Below, piece by piece: positions 13,150 through 25,879 of a DNA stretch of 64,000 nucleotides. Within the stretch, counting starts at the first letter, position 1. Each line of letters opens with the position of its first letter. The stretch is from Aquatica leii. Its lineage: Eukaryota > Arthropoda > Insecta > Coleoptera > Lampyridae. The stretch spans positions 85,779,389-85,843,388 of the forward strand of contig CM069435.1 of assembly GCA_035610365.1 (NCBI GenBank), given 5' to 3'. The notes under the pieces were generated by a model that had not been told where the DNA came from, ran no database searches, and saw only the letters and a program-made list of their open reading frames with translations. Position numbers and translations under genes: made by a program.

Positions 13150-13775
13150 AGACTGATGTCACGTTCCGGCATGTTCACGATCTGCCATAACGTGGTACCG
13201 ATCGCTCGACGTCAGAAAAGAACGAAAAAAAAAATTCTGAGTTCCCTCTACGAAAAGCCCAGTAATTATGAGCAAGGGCTAATATGACCGTTATTTCTCC
13301 AACGTCATCTTTACACAAGGATTTTTACCGATTAATCATCTTTTTGGCCCTGGGTTACAAGAAGGTATGCGTGGTCAACTCGTGCAGTTCCCGTTATTCA
13401 GCGCACAGAGAAGCGCCCGGTAAAGCTGCATATCTGGGGTTGCTTCTGCAAACAAGTATTTGAAGTTTTGTATCTGTTTACAGACAATCTTAATGCACAA
13501 AAATATATAAATAATGTTTATTAAAGTTTGATCGAAGATGATTTGGTCCAGATAATAGCTTGTGGGTGCTTCAAGAGGATAACGACCCAAAACATCAAAG
13601 CCGTGCATCGAAAACGTGTAGGGAGCCATGAAGGTCAAGTTCAAGGAAGAACGAGTCTTCAATCTGAAGCAACTGTCACGTCACATCCGACAAATATAGA
13701 AATCCCTACCCGAGACAATGGCGGAAAATCTCGTCGAAAGTACTACAAGGTCATAAGTTTAATTTTAAATAATTG
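13150..13775 (+). pseudogene. Tc1-like transposase remnant, catalytic half
   Basis: A second copy of the same family as 12110-12655. In shifting frames it gives YFSNVIFTQGF (the first catalytic Asp box, normally FSDE, lost). It then gives TRAVPVIQRTEKRPVKLHIW, GCFCKQVFEVLYLFTDNLNA, and WVLQEDNDPKHQSR, where the second catalytic Asp box is still readable. It ends with FNLKQLSRHIRQI from the C-terminal helix region. The block with the catalytic Glu is missing between the last two parts. The open frame at 13528-13860 is a wrong-frame reading of this remnant. Confidence 0.7.
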
Positions 13776-13779
13776 TGTT

Positions 13780-14935
13780 TTTTCCAAAAAATACGATCGA
13801 TACACTGTTGTGGGACAGAGTATATGTTACTGTAAAAAAGTACTATTACAATTTCAATAAATTCAATTGTAGTTTATTTTACTTTTGTGTTTTATTGTTC
13901 AAACATTATTTTCAAATTTTAATTCTTTTAAAAATTAAACGTGCTAGTCGGTTTGCTTGTGAGTATGGATGCAAAATGCAGTTTCAGTAGTTTCTATTCA
14001 GTGAACATTTTATATTTTCTATAGTGAAAACAGGATATTTACTTCCAGTCCGCAACAAATAAAAAAGAAAGTATAAAAAATATAACATTTTTCGTAAATC
14101 AAATTAGTATTGAAATGTTAATTTCACAAATATAAAAAGAATTACTTTCGCGTTATTAGCATACGAATACGTATTTTTGCCGCACTGTTAGGAATCAATA
14201 CTTGAAAATTCGCTTTTTTGGACCCACCGTACCATACAACAGCGTTTAGCATTATTGTACTAAACATTAACAATATAAGAAGATATACTTGACGGATTAA
14301 TTTATATTTAGATCGTTTTTCAAATAATAAACCAGGAAGCATTAGTATTATCTTTCCTTATTCTATTAGAAAAAATCTCGTAACTTGTAACAATGAAGCT
14401 CAAAATATAATTATTTAACAAATTCGAATCTTGAGTAGAAGTCGTAAATGTAATTGTGCCAAACAACATTTGAAAGAGATTATGTAATAATCTCTAACCG
14501 TATCTATAAACGTAATTCATTATTTTTCTACGCATGTCATTCTCCTTATATGTTAACCTGTCGAACGAGGTCTTATAAGTGTGCTTACAAATGCAATAAA
14601 ACATCAGAAGACATGAAAGCAGCCGACTTCTGTTAATTTCTTGTCATGTAGTAGTTTATGTTAAATTATCAAACGTGTTTTCAATATTAAAGCTGTAATT
14701 AAAAGAAACGTTTAAATTAAAAAAAATCAACATCGTAGTTAGAGCATTACTTAATTTAAGATTTTTCTTTAATCTTCAAATACACTGATCAGACACGGAA
14801 TGTAATAACCGATGTTGAAACTGTAAATTATCTAAGTCTAAAGTCATTGGGTACCTAACTAAATAGCGTTTTTAAATTCAAGAAAACACTTTTAGAATTG
14901 CTTTCCATGTTATTAGCAGAAGCAGCGTAAAAAAC
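13780..14935. other. AT-rich sequence, no gene seen
   Basis: No gene or repeat I can support. Short open frames (13775-13990, 14142-14342, 14454-14636) show no recognisable protein features. Confidence 0.55.
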
Positions 14936-14939
14936 ATTA

Positions 14940-15890
14940 TAAAAAGTTCTTCGGTTTCTTCAATTACCTCCTCGCATTATTTTTAACACTTTATTTTTTT
15001 TTCTATGTATGACGTTTCTTCCTATAATTCCTGTTTTTTGTTTTGTAACTTCTTGTGGTTTTTTAATGATTTTTTTATAATTTCCTGTAATGCCCTAGTG
15101 CGCTCATCCTTTTTCACTACATGTATTTTCTACTCATTTTAGTATTGTACTAACTAAACACCTTTGTCCTCTTCTGACCTTATTTCTTATAATCGTACTT
15201 CATAGAATTCTGTTATGTATTCTTAAAAGTATTCGCTTTATAGCTGTTCTTTTTTGTTAACTAGTTTCTTTTTGCCAATCTTCATTAAATCCGCGTTCTT
15301 CTTTCTTTTTCGTTATGTTTTTGGCATCTTTTTGTGTTTCCTTTCTCTCCTATGGTCTTTCCATCCTTGTTCTCATTGATACTGCCCGATTTTTCCTCGT
15401 CTATCGTTGTTCACCTATATACATACTATACACCTGTCCATATTTCTCTAATAATATTTCTTAGTTTGTTATATTGATCTTTTTTTAAAGATATTGGAAT
15501 TCAGATAATACAATTTACTCATTTTTTTCTTGTTGACTACCACAAACTTGTTTACTTTCGTATTTACATCACGTTTCATTTCATTTTTTTTTTCAGTTCC
15601 ATTTATGACTCTCCATAGTATTCTCTAATATTCATATTGTGTTTATATATTTTCTTTCTTTTTTCCTTACGTTCTTTTTCTTCCATTTCATGTATCACCA
15701 CCGCGATTTCGTTTTTTTGTCGTTTACAGTTAACAACAATTTCATTATCAAATCTTTGAAATCATATTTCCTGTTTTCCATCTTTTCTCTTTTAGTTTCT
15801 TACATTTTCCTCGTTATTTATTCTTTAATCCACCTGTGGGCATTTCCAATCATATATGGGATAAACAATACGTAAAACGTATTATGAGCT
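14940..15890 (-). mobile_element. possible A-rich LINE remnant on minus strand
   Basis: The plus strand is very pyrimidine-rich (TTTCTTTT, TTCCTTTC runs). Its complement is an A/G-rich text like the lysine-rich LINE at 42.6-45.5 kb. It includes a reading NREYYGES that could match that element's LFYGTLKQL region. The hydrophobic open frame at 15639-15875 on the plus strand is the antisense shadow. No catalytic motif survives, so this is a composition-led call. Confidence 0.25.
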
Positions 15891-15899
15891 ATTTTGTTG

Positions 15900-18740
15900 A
15901 CATCGTGTTATTGAAAGTTTAAGAATAAAAGCGTTCATAGCACTTATTAAAAAAACATTTTACTATTGAAATTTACCATTTAAGTAAAGAACTGTATAAA
16001 CGTTCAGTATACTTCTGTAAATCAACATATCAAGTTCGAACACATCTCACAAATGCTGAAGAAAGCTCTTTCATAAACAGTAAAAGGCAAAAGAACTCCT
16101 GATTTTAGTACGGACGAAAACATATTATTTGTGAAATAAGTTACTTCTACTGAAATGTAAAAAGTAAAATAACGCACAGAAAATAAAAAAACATTTACGA
16201 TTAAAACGCCGAACAAAGCAATTGTTGTTAGGTCCTCGCAAATTTAGTAGATTTACATTAAATAAATTACTGAAGTAAAGTTTTACAAGATTTAAGCAAT
16301 GAAACAACACCACAACCTATCTCGTAGTCTTCGTCAAGAGAAAATTATGTTTTTCCACAGGACGAAAATATCTTAAGAGACCTTAATGAGAAGAATTTAT
16401 GGATATCATTGAACGGAACAACAGTAGACAATCGAAAACTTATTGTAAATTTTATGATTCACATCTTATGCTAAAATTAATTAACTGATCGGTTATATGT
16501 ATATTTTGTCTAGTGTTGTTATAGTAACATTTTATTAAAGTTCTTCTTGAAACGTGCCGGAAGAAAAATTAATATGTAAAACGAAACGAATTATCACACT
16601 CGTAAAAATAGAAACGTTCATTGAGTAAAATTAATTAAAAGTGCGTAGCGATCACATTGCCAAATCTTGCCAGAAACATTTTACGAGAAAACTTTAGATC
16701 TTACGAGACAATGAAAATTGTTCAAGAAGTTAATTTTCACAAAGCAACCATAAAAATATTACGAAATGTTATAAAACAATATAAAAAAATGGTTTTCGCA
16801 CAGTAAAGTTTGCGCACTTCTGTTAGCTAATCGTGCAATCCAGAAGAAGAGCAAAAGTGGGAGAGACGGGATTCTGCAGGAGGTCGGGTCAAGGTTACCA
16901 ACGACCAATCTATTGATCCTCCACGACATTACCACTACGGTGCTTTTAAACACAACCCGTGCACGTGGTTGGTAAGCATAAATAGTTCAAATTTAAACTT
17001 TTCATTTTACGTATGAAACCCGAATCTAAAAATCGATAATACAGCTGAAGTCGATTGTAATATCATAAATATACACAAATCAAATTTATTATTTAAACTT
17101 TCTGTACGCGGTAATAAGAAATTTTAGCAAAGTTATCTTAATTAAAGGATCCACTTTTAAGTGATTTTACAAACCACAAAATTAAGATTAAATATTTTTT
17201 TGTTTTGCAAGTGGTACAAGTTAAAAAAAATAGTTCAAGGATCAATAACAATAAACAGTATAAAAATAAATCAATACCAACCGTCACACATTATTGAACT
17301 TTTAAAATTTTCCGACTCGAAACAAAAATTTCATAATATAACAAATACATTTTCGACGCATCCATCCAATTACGTACGAAAGTTTGAACTGAAAATTTAT
17401 TTACAATACGTGTTAGAAGAAATTGACATAAAAGAGAAAGGTTATAACATAAATATTCCGTATGCCTAAAAATCAATTTTCCAAAAAGTTGACGTGTTCA
17501 GGGGAAACAAACCTATTAAATTCTAATCAGTATCGTGTTGAAATTACGGAAAAATATTAAACTTTCATCGCTTCAGTATTTGAATAAATATATCGATATC
17601 GAAAGCAAACTTAATAATAAATTGTAATTGCTTTCAGTTTGTAAGTATTATTGAAGCTAAATTGATTTAGCCTTTAACTTCTAAATTTTTGGAAACAAGA
17701 AATAGAACTTTAACTGTCTGATAAAAAATAACAAGTAAAAGTAGATTAGTTCACAAGCAAAAAAGATTTTAGAAGTAGTTTAAAAAGTCGGTACGTAAAA
17801 AGAAATGGAACAATGAGCGACAGTTGAAAGATGGCATGGTATTCGATTTTTTAAACATAAAGTGCAAATAGCAATTGTAATTTAACAAAAAAAAAATACA
17901 ATTAATAATATTCAAGCGTATATTAGGCAACCTTAACTACGGCAATGTAGTAACGGTGGTTTTCCTGTAAGATTAAATTTAAAAATGAAATAAAACTTCT
18001 TAAAATAAAGTTTAACGAATTCTGACCATTTTTTTTATTGATCATACTTGGCAGAGTAAAATTATAGTAAACAATCTATTCTAGACATTCCTGACCAACT
18101 ATTTTGAAAAAAATATATTAACTGCAATCTTAAGGAAATCATTTCAATTGCGGAAGTAGAGAAACTATTAGAAATCAAATCCAAGGCAGCTTCAATTTGT
18201 CTATGAAGATATATATAAGCGCGATATTATAGAACAATCAAGCCTCTTAACATCAAAATATGAACATCAATTATTAATTCCGATGAAATGTTACGTCCAA
18301 ATGAAACTCAAGCAATTAAAAAAAAGTTGAATTAGCATTCCAAAAGAAAACATAACCACCAAAAAGGAGATAGAAAACAGTCACTGTTACGACGAACAAT
18401 AACATTTTGTCATTACATCAAATGCAAAATAGTGATTATAGTGAAGTGCGGCAATCAGCAGAAGAAATAAAGAAACGTTGAGTCAAATGGTTCCAACATA
18501 TTTGTCATATGAATCCGCATTAATTATTTGCCACAACGTAAATTGAATCGACAGAACCAAAAAATAACAAATCATATTAACGCCTTACAAAATAAGATTA
18601 AACTAAATATAGTTAGTTATTAAAATTAATAACAATTCAGTTGAAAAAAAAACCATACATAAGTAAAAGAAAGTGCAAAGTACTACTCTGTACGTCAAAC
18701 AATTTTTTCCCAAAAATAATTGATACGACTTGCATGTGAA
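15900..18740. other. AT-rich sequence with one GC-richer patch
   Basis: No gene is recognised. The patch 16815-16975 is clearly less AT-rich than its surroundings and is open on both strands (plus: AIQKKSKSGRDGILQEVG; minus: a 64-codon frame). It ends in GGTTGGTAAGC, a donor-like site on the plus strand. I do not recognise either reading. The 102-codon plus frame at 17161-17469 also has no known motif. Confidence 0.45.
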
Positions 18741-18749
18741 TCTTGGATG

Positions 18750-19150
18750 CAAACATAGTTGCAGACAACGACACAAAAACAGATTCCCTAAAGGAGTGTC
18801 TATATTTCATCAGCCAATCGCAACCGACACCAAAAACTTTTCCTATGCAAATTATGATGCCAAGGTTCTGAATACAGTAAGAAAACATTATAAAAACAAT
18901 ACTATTCAAACAAACACTACAAAATCCTGAAGTAAATGGGGTTCTAAACGTTATATAGAACAAGAATAAATCCAATTCGCTATTACACCGGGGACCGGGC
19001 ACTAAACTTCAAAGATCACGTTTAAAAAATGAGACGTAAAATAACAATAAACGATCCCGTCCAAAAGCTTTCCGGGATCAAATGACATCAAAACATTAGC
19101 TATTGCTTATGGCGCCATGTATGCTGCTCTAATATGAAAGAGAACTGTAC
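18750..19150 (+). mobile_element. jockey/R1-like LINE remnant (post-YADD region)
   Basis: A decayed piece of a non-LTR retrotransposon: NPIRYYTGDRALNFKDHV, a stop, then KMRRKITINDPVQKLSGIK. This fits the conserved P-x-Y-LGVTLDR-LTFK-H...LAGTTWG segment that follows the RT active site in jockey/R1-type LINEs. Multiple stops and frameshifts are present. Boundaries are approximate, and 19150-19370 may also belong. Confidence 0.5.
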
Positions 19151-19399
19151 TTACTCAGCGCTATTTAACCCACAAAAATCAGACACACTGCAGCGAGTAT
19201 GGTATGAGTTAGGAGTTTGTAGCTTCTTTGTCAGTAATAATCTCTATACCAAAACCCCGGTCCTTGAAATGATAGAAATGAAAGTAGCCGACTCCGGCCT
19301 ATAATATCTCTAAAAGTTTCAGCAAAGTACCAAAAAGTTTATACACAAAGACGCCTTCCACCGTGGTTTTGTTTTACAATATTTTTGTGTTAAGTTATC

Positions 19400-21600
19400 G
19401 AATGAGATACTCTTTGTATCGATTTTGGCTGTAACTTCAGAATACGAACCGATTACTCAAGTGCCCTATCACTCATTACATCATGTGCTAGGCTACAGTG
19501 CCTGCTGCCACTGCGGATATCAGAATTAATCTTTTTCTTGTCTGTCAACAACTTGTGTCAAAACACAATTGTGCATGTTTGTTATTTAAAAACAATATTA
19601 TTAAACACACAAACAATTAAAAATAGATTAGACTTGCGTAAACATCCTTAATATAAAAACTTTTAAAAACTTGTAGTTTTCAGTAACAGGACTGTTTTCC
19701 AAGATCTTGTTTGATGAATGATAATCCAAATGACAATCCACTGTTAAAACCCGTATTTTATGAACACTAGTTTTTATTATAAATGTGTAGTCATTTTTTG
19801 ATAATATTGAGAGAAAAAAATTAATCAAACATAACGGTAGCAGATTGCCAATGTGAATAAAACAACTTTAATAAAAAGATGTTTTTCGGCTTATAGAACA
19901 AGTTTAGGATCAGGTGTTACATGTCGTTATTTTGTGTTTTAAAAAAATAATTATACTAAATTAAAATTAACGGCTGCACTGTTTATACGCCGCTACTGAT
20001 TCTCCTTTATAAGTGGGGATAAGCGGAATATAGCTCTGAAACATCCATTTTTACTTTTCCTTTACGGCTTGAACGTTTGAACGTCGCATCACAGGGCTAG
20101 TCCGCTAATGTAAGTAGTTTTTCTTTCTGTTGAAATTCCTCATTCGTTATTTCAATTGCGTTTTTAGTAGATGTGCTGGGAAAGATGTATTAAAATATTG
20201 AGCGAATAACTATTTGGTTGATTGCTTGACGTTGTAGGAATGAAGGTAATCAAAATGGCGTCCTCACGTTATCTTTTACTTTTCAAGCGATTTCCGAGGG
20301 ATTGCTACTTAATCCCGATACACGTTTATCGTAGCAAGGTAACATGTGCAGACCACCTTCTTTAATAATTCCGAAGTGACGAAATATGACGTACTTCGTT
20401 TGACGTCTCAGAATCGTAAAATTTTAATTTCGTATATAATTACTAATTAGGCCGTCAGTCCATGCACCTTTCTTAGCCTAGCGCATTTTGTGATTGTAGT
20501 GCATTCGTTAATAATTCATGTCAGCTTTATGCGTACTACTTAATAGTATTTTATAATGTTACTTCTTTTTTTTTACTTAATTGTATCAATCTTATTAGAT
20601 AACCGTCAGCTTGAAGCAGAATAGTTATTGTATGTAATTCTAAAGTAACTTTGACATCTTTAACTTTATATATTGTCGTAAGAGTACATTGCCGTTACAT
20701 CCGTCCAAGTTCTGCGAATGATTTGAGCGCAGTCAAGGCCAAATTGAGAATTAAAACTTCGTACATAAGCTCATATACCACGCATATTTTGTTCGTAAAG
20801 CAAGTAAAAAGAAAGTAACGAACGTTATTACTGGTGTCGAATAATTTTTCGGTTGGTTAGGTTTTTGTGCTTTTATCTTGTTTTGCAACTCAGTATCATA
20901 AATGCAGATTATAGACTCGTTTCGCAACTGCAATGTAAAAGAAGTAGAAGTAGTAGACGCCTAGTTAACCTTGATTAAAATTAATCACTTAGAATTTTTG
21001 TTAGTAAATGCATATAATTAGTGATTAGATGTGTTGACTGATCGATAGGGTTTCCATCGATATAAGAACTCTGATATTGACGAACCCAATCTTGCTATTT
21101 AGTTTGATATTACCTTTTTCTCTTCTATTTTGACGCCTATCCTCTCTTTTTACAAATAAATACATTGTTGTGTTTTGCCAATTTGTTTCTTAATCGACAG
21201 ATTTAAACACGATCTGTATTGGGTGATATTTACTTGTATTAGCGCCTTTTTAATTTAGTGTAGGATTAGCACACCGAGAATTTCGACCCGCTTGCCGATT
21301 CTATTGAGTTAGTAGCTTGCACTTAAGTTACGAGAAACACAAGTTTAATAGCCACCTGTATCAATATTGCAAAGATACAATATTGGATTACAATATGATT
21401 TCCACCTTCAGCAAAAATAACTTTCAGTTTACATCAATATTAATGTATAATACCAGCAAATAAATTATTATTGAATGTTATATTAAGCATTAATGTAATA
21501 TTTTTTTCTCAACATTAAACTGATAAAAACTAATGCGTTATAAATTTTCAAAATCATTTCACTTTAGTTGTTAAAATTACGCGATATTGTAATAAAAATA
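19400..21600. other. AT-rich sequence, no gene seen
   Basis: This lies just downstream of the SH3 exon on the minus strand and is presumably trio intron. I looked for a minus-strand exon opening in the matching phase with family-like residues and found none I could support. Confidence 0.55.
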
Positions 21601-21610
21601 AATTACTTAC

Positions 21611-21875
21611 CAACATCGTGTTCTAATGGTAATCGTTTTGAAGGTGAACTTTTGGGCGCTGGCGGTTGTTTCAGAACAGATAGAGGTACCAATCCTTCAG
21701 GAACATTTGAACATTCGTGATCGGCACTTCTTGTTGGCATTCGTACTAAACAAAATTCTGGTCGTGATTGACACATTTCGATTACTTCCACTTGTTGACC
21801 TTTGGTGACGCTTAATTCTTGTGGACCGGTAGCAGTGTAGTCACTCATTACCCAAGTCATTTCTACCACCCCAGC
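21611..21875 (-). CDS. trio: trio exon: SH3 domain
   Basis: This exon of 88 codons plus one base encodes an SH3 domain. It begins AGVVEMTWVMSDYTATGPQE (the ALYDY-like strand is VMSDYTA). It continues ELSVTKGQQVEVIEM and ends EGLVPLSVL, the usual SH3 terminal strand. The acceptor is acttttag before 21875 and the donor GTAAGT follows 21611, leaving one G of the next codon. The domain sits between GEF1 and GEF2 in Trio proteins and binds proline-rich partners. The position usually written W-C-L-V in Trio SH3 domains is F-C-L-V here (see findings). The following exons are not recognisable in the window. Confidence 0.93.
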
Positions 21876-23589
21876 CTAAAAGTATTAAAACATTAAAGAC
21901 AATTTTTCGTAAAATAAGTTGCATAATTATTGGAAACAAAAAACTAAAGCATCTATTTCCTAACTAATCTAGAATATTTGGTATACAGTAAAAACATTTA
22001 TTAAGAAGATTTAACAGTCGCCTGTCATCTTTTTGAGACACTTGAACCGATATTCGGTAGTAATGTTCGACAAATTCAATCAAACACAGATCTGACCTCT
22101 ATCAAAGCTATTACACAAAATTCAGAAACATTTTTTCCAGCAATAGCCTTAGATAATAAGTTGTTAAATTGAGACTAAATTGTAAGTTTTCATGTCAAAC
22201 CAATTAAACGTGAATAAAGAAGAAAAATGTGGAGACGTACAATTCAAATTGCTCCCGAAAGATAAATGAGATGCAATTTAAGAGGAAACTGACCAAATCG
22301 AATTCAATAAAGCAAATTAACCGAAAAAAGAAGTTTACTATAACAACGATTTTTTGTCGAAAAACGTCGTAGTGGAAATACAAAAGTACTTTTGCATTAT
22401 TTAGAAAAGTATTGTTTCAATCAAAAATTTTATTTATTTAGAGTACAAATATATTGATTATTATTATTAACCATATAAGCAATTAGTTATTCGTAAAAAT
22501 TTAACACCCGCCAACATTTTATTAATTTTGCTACAATAGAATGATAATACAAAGCTAATTTCAGTATACACGCAAGAAAAAGGCGAGGGAATAAATTAAA
22601 CGACTAAGAATCAATTCATAATTAAGATAATGAGTCTATTAAACTACTATCACAAATGTAGTTAAATAAGTGCAAGATGTGTGTATAGTGATATGATAGC
22701 TATAATTATCCACACAATGAAATAATGAATAAAGAACATTAACTGTGTACCTTAGTAGTAGTTCCTCTTTACTTTTACATGCAATTAACTCATATTATTT
22801 AATTTTAGAACGATATTTTACTTTTCTTCAAAAAAGCACCAATGCTATATACGTAATATAATTAAAAATATTTATAAACATACAACAAAAATTTAAAAGA
22901 ATTAATTTATCTTATTCAAATGGTTACCATAGTGAATTTACACGACCTTCTACATATACTACCATCCATATAAGCTTAATCGTACCACGCAAAAACTTAA
23001 TACAATAACATAAAGTAGATATTTTGTATTTATTATAAAAATTTAAGCAATTAAATAAGTTTTAGAATAACTTAAGTTTGGCTAACAATTTAATAGAAGC
23101 AATAAGTTGGTATTACGATACTACCCTTGACTGAAGAAATGTAATACTACTTAAAAGTATTTCCTTATACATTACGAGTAGAATTGAAAATAATTGGGAA
23201 CGCTATTACCTACGTCTGAAAGAATATTTTTAAGATGCGTTATATAAATAATCTACTATTCAGTTTTTTATGAAACAAAAAATTAAATGGTAAATAACGA
23301 ATTAAAATGATAACTTCCAATAATACGTGGTTTGTAAAAAAACAACATCAGTATTTTTTTAACTAGAGTCTATTGGATATACTTTCTCTACTCTGGTTCA
23401 TAAAGAATAAGCCATAATAAAACTTAAAAGTCAAAATAACACAATTTAGCATGCTGTAAGAAGTTATAAAAGTTGTACCTATCTAAAATTAAAAACTATT
23501 TAGTCAGTTTTTAAGAAAACGACACTCAAAACTTGCTGTTTAGTTTTGAATTACTTATAGAATGCGTTAATTAAGCCGCACCCTCTAAC

Positions 23590-23740
23590 AATCAGGGCCG
23601 AGACAAGCCTTTCTGGGGCCCTCCATTAGCACCATTACACTGTTGGTCGCCGACCGACCTCGACCTTATGAAAGGCCCTGGATAGCAGCCCGTGTTGCCC
23701 TATAGGACAGCGTGCCTTTATCGCAATATAGATACGTCGT
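23590..23740. repeat. GC-rich repeat-like block beside minisatellite
   Basis: A block of about 150 bp that is far more GC-rich than its surroundings (GGGGCCCTCC, GTCGCCGACCGACCTCGACC). Its abrupt composition change and direct continuation into an 18-bp tandem array suggest part of a transposable element. No protein reading is convincing. Confidence 0.4.
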
Positions 23741-23744
23741 AGTA

Positions 23745-23885
23745 GTATCGATGCGTACCTGTGTATCGATGCGTATCCGAATATCGATGCGTATTCGAGC
23801 ATCAATTCGTATTCGAGCATCGATGCGTATTCGAGCACCGATTCGTATTCGAACATCGATTCGTATTCGAGCATCGATACATATC
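23745..23885. repeat. 18-bp minisatellite, about 8 copies
   Basis: Tandem copies of an 18-bp unit close to ATCGATGCGTATTCGAGC, with variants such as ATCAATTCGTATTCGAGC, CCGATTCGTATTCGAACA and ATCGATACATATCC. The unit is a multiple of three, which is why both strands show repetitive open frames (for example EYASMLEYE on the minus strand). Those frames are not genes. Confidence 0.9.
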
Positions 23886-23973
23886 CAAAATAAATTGTTT
23901 CGGTGACGACATTCTCATATCAATAGCCACGATTTAGATAATAGCGACGTCAGCTAACAACATAATTAACTTT

Positions 23974-23992
23974 GCTTTATGCAACCGGACAT
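23974..23992 (+). repeat. dispersed repeat end, copy 2
   Basis: Identical 19-mer to 2820-2838. It lies about 90 bp right of the minisatellite, so the GC-rich block, the minisatellite and this end may be parts of one element. Confidence 0.5.
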
Positions 23993-24306
23993 AAGTATTT
24001 TACATCGTCAAATCGAATTACTCAATATTTTAAGGTTCTTTTTTTTGAAAAGAGGCAAAAACACCACAACACGTATGTTGCACGAAACGTAGTCATAAGA
24101 GAATTCTAAAAGTATCTTTATCTCTCCTTAAAAAAGAAACAAATAACAACAGTTATCGTAAACTTAGACGAATGAACCCACAGGAAACAAAGTACAAACT
24201 CAAACGTTACATTGAAAAATTTGCACAAAAAGAATATGTTTAGATCACGTTAGAAATATAGAATGTTTCAAATAAGTTATATACAATTATTTAGTAGCAG
24301 AATTAA

Positions 24307-24470
24307 CGGGCCCGCAAGGCCCGCGTTGCAGGGAGGCCTTGTTATGTTAAAAATGTATTATTTATTCTCGACACGCCCACTTTTCATGGGGCACGATTTC
24401 ATTTCTTCCGGTAAAGTTTGTGCAACACAGACCTCCGTTTAGCGGTCTCTACGTCAAACAAGGCCTGCAT
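24307..24470. repeat. GC-rich inverted repeat with long loop
   Basis: Begins with the self-complementary stretch GGGCCCGCAAGGCCCGCG. It also has AGGCCTTGTT at 24334-24343 matched by the reverse complement AACAAGGCCT at 24457-24466. Function unknown. It may be a small transposon derivative. Confidence 0.45.
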
Positions 24471-24479
24471 CAGTAAGCT

Positions 24480-25870
24480 ATTTTACGCAATTCCACGTGA
24501 ATATGCAAACGAATTTTGTAGCTATTTGAGCGAAAGTCTATTTGAGGTAAGACGTTTTTTTGTATTGGAGTTTAAATTGATTCTTTCGTAATTGTCTATA
24601 GCGGTTTTCCATACTCCCACCCGTTTCTTTTGTCGGTGGAGATGACAAGCAGATGGCATATTTGGGAAAATTTCCAAGACGTCATGTTGCTGTAATTAAA
24701 CAATTGTCAAGGGGTTAGAGGCATTTACAATACTTTCGTTTGGAATGAACTTTTACCATCAATTAGGGTATTGAGTCAAGGGAAAACGCTGCGCATTCGT
24801 TATCTTCATTGATTGTATGATTTAAAAACGGAAAATACTTGTGATAACGCCGTATGTACGTTTTTGTTAGATTTCACATAATGTTTTAGAAAATTCAGGT
24901 ACGGAATTAACTAATCCCCTACTGCATAAAACATAACTGTGAGTATTACAATTTCTATTTTCACGATTAGTACTTTGTTGGTCATGTCGATTGTTAGAAT
25001 GACCGTACGTACATGTTAGTCTTATGCAGTGCGCTTTGAGTCTCTAAGTCTTCATTTTTTATATACTTTTGTGATTTAATATATATATATATATATAAAG
25101 TCATTCCTTATTTGAATGTAAAAGTTAGACCGACTAGGTCAATTTGCTGTACGACGTGTCGCCCAGTCTAGGGCGTAAACTTATATTTTGTCCGACCCCT
25201 GTACTAGTCTTTAGAAAAATTATATAACTATACTAATGTACCTTCTTCGTCCTCTTTAACTACTGTCTGTAATAAAATAAATATATATTCTGTGATATCA
25301 CTTCTGTCGCGTTATTTGTTATTTTTCAGCTGCGGGTAGATTTAAACGGTGTCGCCCTAATTTAGTCTTTCATCGTTTTCATACATTTTTAGATTTGATT
25401 TATAATCGATCATCAAGAAGCCTGCGACTGCATCTCCGGGAACAACTGAGTTAGCCGTCGCCTTATTTTTTTGTTACAAGGAAACTAGCGTAACAGCCTC
25501 TTGTGACAGCAAGCACATCAGATGACCGAAGTTAAAACTTTTTGACATTCCGATACATATCGATACGTATCTAACAATAGATGCGACGACCCAGCCCAAA
25601 AAGAACCAACCGTTTTTCGTTAATCAATTTTAAGAGACGATTTTAACGTTTTAAGTTTCATAAAAACATGATGAAGTTATAAAGATCCATTCTTTGAACG
25701 CTATGTGACGATGCAATATATGTTTAATATTCTGGAACCGTTAAGAAGTGCTACGATAAAAATAAAAGCACGTCAAAATTAAAATCATAATATGTGTCCT
25801 TCCAACAGGTCAAACACACTATGCTTTGGCTATTTAAGTATTCAGCTGAGTGAGATCATTTGACATTTTT
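24480..25870. other. AT-rich intron sequence, no gene seen
   Basis: Contains a (TA)n tract at about 25080-25097 and otherwise nothing I can support. Confidence 0.5.
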
Positions 25871-25879
25871 TTTTATTTC

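Noticed and set aside
13528-13860. 110-codon plus-strand frame as a gene
   Set aside because: It is an out-of-frame reading through a decayed Tc1-like transposase; the correct frame shows WVLQEDNDPKH.
1-21600. Further trio exons (GEF2, PH2, kinase or Ig parts) in the left third
   Set aside because: I looked for minus-strand frames with DH or PH signatures and correct phase after the SH3 exon and found none; they may lie outside the window or be too small to recognise by eye.
23635-23906. Repetitive proteins in the minisatellite (EYASMLEYE or RIRASMRIR type)
   Set aside because: The 18-bp repeat is a multiple of three and opens frames on both strands. There is no start context or conservation to support a gene.
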